Below, piece by piece: positions 1-4,888 of a stretch of DNA of 5,536 nucleotides. The notes beneath the pieces were generated by a model. It was not told where the DNA came from and did no database searches. It saw only the letters and a list, made by a program, of their open reading frames with translations. A program made the translations under genes and the position numbers. Source of the DNA: Treponema sp. (GTDB lineage: Bacteria > Spirochaetota > Spirochaetia > Treponematales > Breznakiellaceae); contig JAISRD010000125.1 of the NCBI GenBank assembly GCA_031273835.1, forward strand, positions 1-5,536, written 5' to 3'. Each line of letters opens with the position of its first letter. Positions within the stretch are counted from its first letter, which is position 1.

Positions 1-820
1 GGAAGGCGAGGATGCCGACGGACGTTGCCTTCGGGAAGCTTACCGTGGTCAGGGCGGCGGTACAGTCCGCGAAGGCCCAATCACCGATGGCGGTAACGTT
101 CCTTCCCGAAATTTCCGTAAGGGCGGTAAAATGTTTAAAGGTAGGATTATAGGTATCCCCCCTTTGTATGCCCTGCGCCGTGTCGGGCAGGATGAGGGAC
201 ACGATTTTATCCTTGCCGGTACTGACGGTATCATCAGCGTCGAATACCCCGTTCATGCCGGTCATGCTGCAGGCGGAAAGATCCAGGGCGACATATTTGC
301 CCGCGCTTTGTAACACATCGATCAGGGCCATCCCGCTGTTGATCCCGATATCGACGGTTATTGCCAGGGGGACGGGGTCGGCGGCGCTTGCGCCTCCCGG
401 GGCGTTGGTAAGGAGCGCCGCAATCTCGCTCAGCGTCTGCGACCATTGGGCGGTAAAGGTAGCGTCGGCCGTTACCGTATAGGAGGCTCCGGCCCCGTAG
501 CAGAGGCCGCCGCTTTTCCAGGTGATAAGGGCCCGGTTTTCGCTCTGGGTCATGCTCCCCTTTTGGGGCAGGGTGATGGCAGTACCGGCACGTACGGTTT
601 GGCTTGACGGGGCGGCGGCGCCGCCGACCCCGGCGTTGTAGCTGACGGTGTAGTAGACGGCGGGTCCGGCGGGTCCGCCCTCTGCGTCTCCGCAGGCGGC
701 GAACATAAGGGAGATGAAACTAAAAAGACCGAAGATAGTTAAAAGAACGGGGAGGGAAAGGGCGGAGGCCCGGGGGATTTTATATCCTAGTAAACCTATC
801 GGGGGGGGGGGGGGGGGGGG
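1..820 (-). CDS. BspA-like LRR surface lipoprotein (partial, frame cut off from its start)
   Basis: The minus strand is open from just below a TAA at 823-821 to the left edge, where the gene continues. Reading from about 799 it encodes a signal peptide: a basic stretch (YKIPR), a hydrophobic core, then SLMFAAC with the lipobox Cys at 694-692. Next comes an InlB/Flg_new-like beta repeat (about 657-443), beginning YYTVSYNAG and ending DATFTAQW. After a linker containing VDIGINSGMALIDVL, the left 90 bases or so carry LRR_5 signatures: TAIGDWAFADC, then LTTVSFPKATSVG and ILAF. These are typical of BspA/TpLRR proteins, which are surface or periplasmic and often adhesive. No ATG, GTG or TTG lies in frame before the signal peptide. 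The only in-frame ATG (706-704) is three residues before the lipobox Cys and would remove the signal. Translation must therefore enter through the poly-C tract, and at the length given here it is out of frame. The family call is firm; host-surface binding is inferred. Confidence 0.85.
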
Positions 821-939
821 TTAGGGGCCACAAACATTCCGGGGTTTGGACAAACGGCTATGCCGGGTTTTACGGTTTTTTGGGAAGCAAAACACCATGG
901 GCCGGAAACGGCGCCCCTTTTTTTACGCGCATTTTCCAT
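796..939 (-). CDS. Leader ORF of the phase-variable LRR lipoprotein (47 aa, OFF register)
   Basis: This ORF starts at ATG 939-937 behind a strong Shine-Dalgarno site (AAGGAG, 6-nt spacer) and a plausible promoter. It begins MENARKKRGAVSGPW, runs into six prolines encoded by the C tract, and stops after one Arg at TAG 798-796. It resembles no protein family I recognise. Its probable role is as the 5' end of the lipoprotein gene below it. With 18, 21 or 24 C the frame passes through as prolines into IGLLGYKIPR and the signal peptide; with 20 it stops at once, and with 19 or 22 it stops six codons past the tract at TAA 782-780. An internal ATG at 837-835 (MFVAPN) is in the same frame and would put the lipobox Cys near residue 49 of the ON form instead of 83, but it has no clear ribosome site. 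The ORF can be extended up to 1089, but the promoter and ribosome site argue for 939. Confidence 0.55.
   Translation of the reverse strand: MENARKKRGAVSGPWCFASQKTVKPGIAVCPNPGMFVAPNPPPPPPR
801..820. repeat. Homopolymer tract, G x20 (C on the coding strand)
   Basis: An unbroken run of 20 G lies between the ribosome-site-bearing start at 939 and the signal peptide of the lipoprotein. Runs this long are rare in bacterial DNA and are prone to slipped-strand errors. Poly-G tracts are known phase-variation elements in Treponema pallidum (tpr-associated and tp0126 tracts) and in Campylobacter. The exact count may vary within a culture or be a sequencing estimate. Confidence 0.9.
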
Positions 940-944
940 GTTTT

Positions 945-951
945 TCTCCTT
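945..951 (-). promoter_or_regulatory. Shine-Dalgarno site for the ATG at 939
   Basis: The minus strand reads AAGGAGA followed by a six-base A-rich spacer and ATG. This is the strongest ribosome site in the left third of the window and is the reason for placing the lipoprotein gene's start upstream of the homopolymer tract. Confidence 0.7.
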
Positions 952-998
952 AATTAAGCAGATGTATTTGTTTGCCGGTAAAGCCGGGTAACCCGCAC

Positions 999-1027
999 AG
1001 TATAACATAGGCTGTGAAATATGGAAA
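999..1027 (-). promoter_or_regulatory. Candidate sigma-70 promoter of the LRR lipoprotein gene
   Basis: On the minus strand, TTTCCA (1027-1022, 4 of 6 to the -35 consensus) is separated by 17 bp from TATACT (1004-999, 5 of 6 to the -10 consensus). Transcription would start near 992, giving a leader of about 50 nt before ATG 939. The tract at 801-820 would then lie inside the transcript, favouring translational over transcriptional switching. Confidence 0.5.
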
Positions 1028-1075
1028 GCTTTTTTTCGGCATGTCACGCAGGGTAGTAAAACCGCCTTAAACGGG

Positions 1076-1081
1076 TATAAT
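1076..1081 (+). promoter_or_regulatory. Consensus -10 box abutting the MFS start codon
   Basis: A perfect TATAAT ends six bases before the ATG at 1088, so transcription would be expected to start at or within a base or two of the ATG. No good -35 box is seen 16-18 bp upstream (GTAGTA at 17 bp), and no Shine-Dalgarno site precedes the ATG except GGGG at 1082-1085, which is too close. The simplest reading is a leaderless mRNA; the box could instead be a chance match. Confidence 0.45.
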
Positions 1082-1087
1082 GGGGCC

Positions 1088-2377
1088 ATGAAAATACCGG
1101 CGCCTCAGGCGAATTTCCGCCCTTATTTGGGTATTACCCTGCTTATCGGCTTTGGTTTCTTTACCATGGGCCTTATGGACCCCCTCTACGATACCTATGT
1201 GCCCCTCTTTTTACGGCGTTACCTTAGTTCCAATACCGCCGTGGGAGCCCTGATGACCCTGGACAATCTGCTCCAAATTATCCTGATACCGGTTGTTGCC
1301 GTATGGTCCGACAGGACAAGGACCAGGCTTGGAAGGCGTATGCCCTTTATTGTGGTCATGCTCCCCATTTCGGCGCTGTTTTTCAGCCTGATCCCCTCCA
1401 TGGCGGCTCTTTCGCTGGCGGCCCTTATCGGAATAATCTTTATCTTCAATGTATTCAAGACCGCCGTGCGGGGCCCCGTGGTGGCCCTGATGCCCGATAC
1501 GGTACCGGCGGATTACCGTTCGGAGGCTAACGGGATTATCAATATGATGGGCGGCTTCGGCCTCCTGGTAAGCACCCTTTTCCTGGCAAGGTTAATGAAT
1601 ATAAACGGGTTCCTGTCCAAGGGCTTCCTGGTTCAGGGTTCCCTGCCCTTCGGCCTGGCGGGGCTCTGTATATTGGCGGCGGTCCTTGTTTTGCTGGTCT
1701 TTGTACGGGAAAAAACCCCCGGCGGGGACGGCGGGGAAAAAAGGGTCCCCGTCATGGCCTCCCTGAAACAGGTTTTCTCGGGGGAATCAAAAAACAGCGT
1801 GGGCCGTATATTGATTTCCCTCTTCTTCTGGTTCACCGCCTATGAGGGAATTAAGCCCTTCCTGGGGCTCTTTCTTGTGGAGTATGTGGGAGTCGATGAG
1901 GGAAGCGCCGCCTTAGCCCAGGGGGCGGCGGGTATTTCCAGCGTTATCCTGGCGGTCCCGTCCGGATACCTGGCTCATAAAATAGGGAGAAAGCGTTTTA
2001 TCCGTATCTGCCTGGCCGTACTGGCGGCCATACTGGTCCTTATCCCCCTAAGCGGGCTCCTTACCGGGTCCCTGCCGCTGACGGGGCGGCTGGCCGTATT
2101 CCTGGGCCTGATGTTCTTTTACGGGATTTTCTGGATAGGCGTGGTGGTCAATTCTTTCCCCATGCTCTGGCAGATGGCCGGGTTCGACACCATGGGGGTT
2201 TATACGGGCCTCTACTATACCTTCAGCCAGGGAGCGGCCATTCTTGCCCCGCCCGTTACCGGGGCGGTCATTGATCTTGCGGGCTATCCGGGGCTTTTTA
2301 TCTTCGGCGGGGCGGCCATGCTGGCGGCCTGGTTTATCATGGGGGGCGTACGCCTGGGAGAAGCGGAAACGGCATAA
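1088..2377 (+). CDS. MFS transporter, GPH/SLC45-like (sugar transporter-like)
   Basis: This is a 429-residue inner-membrane protein with about 12 hydrophobic segments in two halves, a normal length for the major facilitator superfamily. The first half has the loop 2-3 motif SDRTRTRLGRR at residues 74-84, followed by MPF, closely resembling the SDRTRTRxGRRRP signature of GPH and SLC45-type sugar carriers. The second half has the equivalent GYLAHKIGRKR at 293-303. A charged central loop (about 207-236, EKTPGGDGGEKR) joins the halves. Near the end, YTGLYYTFSQ and APPVTG (372-391) match the late-helix region common in this group. Sugar or glycoside transport with a cation is the family expectation, but the substrate cannot be read from the sequence and no catabolic gene is adjacent. 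The ATG at 1088 is chosen because it leaves a short cytoplasmic tail before the first segment. It is transcribed away from the LRR gene and stands alone, with a hairpin downstream. Confidence 0.85.
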   Translation: MKIPAPQANFRPYLGITLLIGFGFFTMGLMDPLYDTYVPLFLRRYLSSNTAVGALMTLDNLLQIILIPVVAVWSDRTRTRLGRRMPFIVVMLPISALFFSLIPSMAALSLAALIGIIFIFNVFKTAVRGPVVALMPDTVPADYRSEANGIINMMGGFGLLVSTLFLARLMNINGFLSKGFLVQGSLPFGLAGLCILAAVLVLLVFVREKTPGGDGGEKRVPVMASLKQVFSGESKNSVGRILISLFFWFTAYEGIKPFLGLFLVEYVGVDEGSAALAQGAAGISSVILAVPSGYLAHKIGRKRFIRICLAVLAAILVLIPLSGLLTGSLPLTGRLAVFLGLMFFYGIFWIGVVVNSFPMLWQMAGFDTMGVYTGLYYTFSQGAAILAPPVTGAVIDLAGYPGLFIFGGAAMLAAWFIMGGVRLGEAETA

Positions 2378-2396
2378 GCCCGGTACATTGTAAACT

Positions 2397-2435
2397 GAGG
2401 CGCGGTTCCAAAATGTCAGATTTTGGAACCGCCTC
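2397..2435. repeat. 16-bp near-perfect hairpin downstream of the MFS gene
   Basis: GAGG plus CGGTTCCAAAAT (2403-2414) pairs with ATTTTGGAACCG (2420-2431) plus CCTC, broken only by a two-base bulge (2401-2402), around the five-base loop GTCAG. It begins 20 bp after the MFS stop. No T-run follows, so it is not a classical intrinsic terminator on the plus strand; it may stabilise the mRNA 3' end, act in termination with Rho, or be a copy of a dispersed REP-like element. The near-perfect symmetry makes chance unlikely. Confidence 0.7.
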
Positions 2436-2453
2436 AAGTCTGAATCGGTGATT

Positions 2454-2548
2454 TTGACATCAAATCAAGTCCGCTTTTTTCTTTTCCTGTTTTAACCGAA
2501 AAGCGCCGGAACGCCGGTCCTGACTACTTGACATAAATGTTAGTCCCC
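2454..2548. repeat. Imperfect direct repeat upstream of the iron operon
   Basis: Two 21-base blocks, at 2454-2474 and 2528-2548, each begin TTGACAT and end AGTCC then NC; 15 of 21 positions agree. The second block contains the -35 box of the FTR1 promoter. The 74-bp period is close to seven helical turns, so they could be paired regulator sites, but the match is modest and could be chance. Confidence 0.3.
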
Positions 2549-2556
2549 ACTATCTT
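2528..2556 (+). promoter_or_regulatory. Sigma-70-type promoter of the iron-uptake operon
   Basis: A perfect TTGACA (2528-2533) is followed after exactly 17 bp by TATCTT (2551-2556, 4 of 6 to consensus). Transcription would start near 2563, about 30 nt before the TTG start of the FTR1 gene. Symmetric elements overlap it: TGACAT-AA-ATGTTA (2529-2542, one mismatch) on the -35 box, and TAGT-CCCC-ACTA (2541-2552) between the boxes. These are possible repressor sites in the place expected for a metal-responsive regulator, but they do not clearly match a Fur or DtxR consensus. Confidence 0.6.
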
Positions 2557-2579
2557 GAATATGTTACCCATAACTAACT

Positions 2580-2585
2580 AAGGAG
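2580..2585 (+). promoter_or_regulatory. Shine-Dalgarno site fixing the TTG start of FTR1
   Basis: AAGGAG lies six bases before TTG at 2592. This, together with the signal peptide that follows directly, decides in favour of a TTG start; there is no in-frame ATG or GTG nearby. Confidence 0.75.
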
Positions 2586-2591
2586 CTTGAT

Positions 2592-4133
2592 TTGTATAAA
2601 AAGTTAGCGCTGCCTGTTTTGATAGTGTTTTTCTGCGTCCTCTCCGTCCCGCGGTCCGCGGCGCGGGACGAGGCCGGGGCCTGGGAGCTTGTGGAAAGGG
2701 AGATGCGCCTTCTTATCAGCGAATCCTACTATCGTTTTGTGGCGGGGGATATTGAGGGCGCCAGGGATCTGGTGAATAAGGCCTATACGGGCTATTACAA
2801 GGGCTTGGACTTTGAACGGAACGTAAAATCCCTTATTTCCGAGGCCAGGGCTCAGAATATTGACGAACGCTTTGAGTACGTTAACGAGGCCCTGGGGTCC
2901 GGTAAATCCCAGCAGGAGATGCGGGACGATATTAACCAGTTGAACTACCTTCTCCGCGTAAGCGCCCGCCGGCTGGACGGAAAAGAGGAGCCCGTGGCAT
3001 CGACGAGAAACTGGACCAAAACGGCGGACGAGATGGCGGCTGTTTTAAGCAGGGCCTACGATATGTACGCCGCCGGGGACAGCAAGGGTGCCAAGGATCA
3101 GGTGGATGTTGCGTATTTTCAATACTATGAAAAAGTGGGCTTTGAAAAAACGGTGATGAGCCGGATTTCCGGCGAGCGGGCCAGTACGGTAGAGTACCAG
3201 TTCAGTACGGTGAAGAAGCTCATCACCCGGGGGGACCCGCAGCCGGAGGTCAAGAAGGGCCTTGATACCCTGACAAACTACCTGAAGGAAGACGCCGCCC
3301 AGCTGGACAGCAGGGTGGAAAGCGCCGTGGGGGTGTTTCTGGGTTCCCTGCTGATCATCGTCAGGGAGGGTTTCGAGGCGATCCTCATCGTGGGGGCCAT
3401 CATCGCCTACCTTCTTAAAAGCGGAAACAAGAAGAGTACCCCTCCGGTGTACTGGGGTTCCCTCATCGCCCTGGTCCTCAGCGTGGCCATGGCCTGGGTC
3501 CTCAACGCCCTGACCAGTACCGCCAGCGGCCGGAACCAGGAAATCATCGAAGGGGGCACCATGCTTCTGGCGGTGCTGGTGCTGTTCTACGTCAGCAACT
3601 GGATGGTATCCAAGGCCGAGGCGGAAGCGTGGAGCGGCTACATCGAAGGGAAGGTCAAAGCCTCAATTACCCGGGGCAGTATGTTCTCCCTGGCCTTCGC
3701 GGCCTTCCTCGCGGTATTCCGGGAAGGGGCGGAGACTATCCTCTTCTACCAGGCCCTCCTGGCGGGAAATCAGAATTATATCAACATGATCTGGGTGGGC
3801 CTGGCCGTCGGCGCCGTGCTGCTGGTGATCATCTATATGCTTATCCGTTTCCTCAGTATCAAGCTGCCCTTAAAGCCCTTCTTCCTGGGGACCAGTATCC
3901 TGCTCTTCGCCATGTCGGTGGCCTTTACCGGATCGGGGATCAAGGAGCTGCAGGAGGGCAATGTGATCCCCGTTACCATGCTGCCCTTCAATTTTATCAC
4001 TGTCGACATACTGGGTATCTATCCCACCCTGGAAACCCTGATCCCCCAGATAATACTGCTGGGGATAACCATAGCCGCCTTTGTGATTCAGCTCAGGCGG
4101 AACGCGAAAAAAGCGGTTCCGCGGACGGCCTAA
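2592..4133 (+). CDS. FTR1-family high-affinity iron permease with periplasmic domain
   Basis: This 513-residue protein imports iron across the inner membrane. It starts at TTG with a signal peptide (YKKLALPVLIVFFCVLS, cleavage likely near residue 24). Residues about 32-239 form a soluble, helical periplasmic region made of two related halves (about 38-129 and 147-239); each has a YxxxxAGDxxGAxDxV block, an AYxxYY block, and a closing LD. The FTR1 membrane domain follows (about 244-502) with roughly seven helices. The two hallmark iron-binding motifs are REGFE at 258-262 in the first helix and REGAE at 377-381 in the fourth; both are intact. The family is that of yeast Ftr1p and bacterial EfeU/FetM, with the N-terminal extension seen in systems partnered by a P19 protein rather than a copper oxidase. 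The P19 gene lies 72 bp downstream in the same direction, supporting that pairing. Whether it takes Fe2+ or Fe3+ cannot be told from sequence. Confidence 0.93.
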   Translation: MYKKLALPVLIVFFCVLSVPRSAARDEAGAWELVEREMRLLISESYYRFVAGDIEGARDLVNKAYTGYYKGLDFERNVKSLISEARAQNIDERFEYVNEALGSGKSQQEMRDDINQLNYLLRVSARRLDGKEEPVASTRNWTKTADEMAAVLSRAYDMYAAGDSKGAKDQVDVAYFQYYEKVGFEKTVMSRISGERASTVEYQFSTVKKLITRGDPQPEVKKGLDTLTNYLKEDAAQLDSRVESAVGVFLGSLLIIVREGFEAILIVGAIIAYLLKSGNKKSTPPVYWGSLIALVLSVAMAWVLNALTSTASGRNQEIIEGGTMLLAVLVLFYVSNWMVSKAEAEAWSGYIEGKVKASITRGSMFSLAFAAFLAVFREGAETILFYQALLAGNQNYINMIWVGLAVGAVLLVIIYMLIRFLSIKLPLKPFFLGTSILLFAMSVAFTGSGIKELQEGNVIPVTMLPFNFITVDILGIYPTLETLIPQIILLGITIAAFVIQLRRNAKKAVPRTA

Positions 4134-4163
4134 TGGCCTTGAGGACTTCAAAATGGTACTAAA

Positions 4164-4184
4164 CTCGAGTTCGTGTGACTTGAG
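4164..4184. repeat. Short hairpin between FTR1 and P19 genes
   Basis: CTCGAGT pairs with ACTTGAG around a seven-base loop, with one G-U wobble. The left arm is part of the palindrome AACTCGAGTT (4162-4171). An A-run follows, so it is not an intrinsic terminator in the plus direction. It sits about 10 bases before the ribosome site of the P19 gene and could affect mRNA processing or stability. Chance is not excluded. Confidence 0.4.
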
Positions 4185-4205
4185 AAAAAAAACAAGAGGA
4201 GTTTT

Positions 4206-4817
4206 ATGATGAAAATCAAAAAACTGATGTTTCTACTTTTAGCCGGGATATTCGTGTTCGCCCTTGCCGGATGCGGAAATCAAGCGGCCCGGCCCGCCGA
4301 TACCGCCGCCGCGGCGGACGAAGCGGCGCCAAGCCCCGTGGAAGAAACGGCGGGCTTTGAAGAGTTCCCCATCGGGGACGATATTGAGCTGGGCCCCCTT
4401 AACGTGGCGGGGGTGTACTTCCAGCCGGTGGATATGCTGCCCGTGGGCAACAGTCTGCCCGCCGCCCAGGCGGATATGCACATGGAGGCGGATATTTCCG
4501 CCCTGGACAACGAACTGGGTTACGGGGTCGGCGACTTTGTCCCCTACCTGACCGTTCAGTACCAGATCTCCAAGAGCGACGGCTCCTGGAACACCGAGGG
4601 GACCTTTATGCCCATGAACGCCAGCGACGGCCCCCATTACGGCGCGAACCTCAAGCTTGACGGCGCGGGCACCTACAAGGTACGCTTTATCATTCAGAAC
4701 CCGGAAACCCAGGGTTATCTGCTCCATGTGGATCAGGAAACCGGCGTTCCCGGCCGCTTCTGGAATCAACCCCTGGCGGCCGAATGGGACTTTGATTTCG
4801 TCCCCCGGGTCTGGTAG
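4206..4817 (+). CDS. P19/Tp34-family iron-binding lipoprotein
   Basis: This 203-residue protein belongs to the Fe2+ transport family that includes Campylobacter P19, E. coli FetP and T. pallidum Tp34 (tpd), periplasmic metal-binding partners of FTR1/FetM permeases. It has a lipoprotein signal peptide with lipobox LAGC (Cys23), so it should be membrane-anchored like Tp34, followed by an Ala/Pro/Glu-rich linker (about 24-49). The globular domain begins EEFPIGDDIELGPLNVAGVYF. The family metal ligands appear conserved: His92 and Glu94 in MHMEADI, Met135 or Met137 in TFMPMNA, His144 in DGPHYG, and His174 in YLLHVD. In characterised homologues the equivalent residues bind copper and iron across a dimer interface. 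AGAGGAG (4195-4201) is the ribosome site; it is 4 nt from the first ATG and 7 nt from the second (4209), so either could be used. Its place just after FTR1 supports a joint role in iron uptake. Confidence 0.92.
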   Translation: MMKIKKLMFLLLAGIFVFALAGCGNQAARPADTAAAADEAAPSPVEETAGFEEFPIGDDIELGPLNVAGVYFQPVDMLPVGNSLPAAQADMHMEADISALDNELGYGVGDFVPYLTVQYQISKSDGSWNTEGTFMPMNASDGPHYGANLKLDGAGTYKVRFIIQNPETQGYLLHVDQETGVPGRFWNQPLAAEWDFDFVPRVW

Positions 4818-4827
4818 GAAGGGTCTT

Positions 4828-4873
4828 AAACCGCGGACGGCACGGATTAAAAGCCCGTGTCGGTCCGGGGTTT
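4828..4873 (+). terminator. Long GC-rich hairpin with T-rich tail between P19 and the DUF2318 gene
   Basis: The left arm (4828-4845) starts AAACC and the right arm (4855-4873) ends GGTTT. They form about 16 pairs with two mismatches (4833/4868 and 4839/4862) and one bulged T (4860), around a nine-base loop (4846-4854). The short T-rich stretch TTTATT (4871-4876) overlaps the end of the stem. It starts 10 bases after the P19 stop and ends 15 bases before the next ATG. It could be a partial terminator or attenuator lowering expression of downstream genes, or an mRNA-stability element protecting the FTR1–P19 message. The U-tract is short, so full termination is unlikely. Confidence 0.55.
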
Positions 4874-4888
4874 ATTCAAATCGATAAT

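Noticed and set aside
131..482. Short open frames on both strands in the left 480 bases
   Set aside because: They are out of frame with the LRR lipoprotein reading, which alone gives recognisable Flg_new and LRR_5 motifs.
940..1089. Extension of the leader ORF upstream to an ATG at 1089
   Set aside because: It would run through the candidate promoter and overlap the MFS start, while ATG 939 has a strong Shine-Dalgarno site at the right spacing.
2048..2437. 129-codon minus-strand frame across the end of the MFS gene and the hairpin
   Set aside because: It is antisense to conserved MFS sequence, has no ribosome site and resembles no known protein.
2454..2482. Second promoter upstream, using TTGACA at 2454-2459
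   Set aside because: The bases 17 bp downstream (TTTTCT) are a poor -10 box, unlike the promoter at 2528-2556.
3629..4162. 177-codon open frame on the plus strand overlapping the FTR1 gene
   Set aside because: It reads the FTR1 membrane domain in another frame; its Gly/Pro/Arg-rich translation is typical of an out-of-frame GC-rich gene.
4178..4192. Intrinsic terminator on the minus strand at the 4164-4184 hairpin, using the adjacent A-run
   Set aside because: On the minus strand the T-run comes before the stem and not after it, and no minus-strand gene ends there.
4239..4769. 176-codon open frame on the minus strand inside the P19 gene
   Set aside because: It is the antisense shadow of a well-supported GC-rich gene, is low in complexity and has no ribosome site or recognisable motif.
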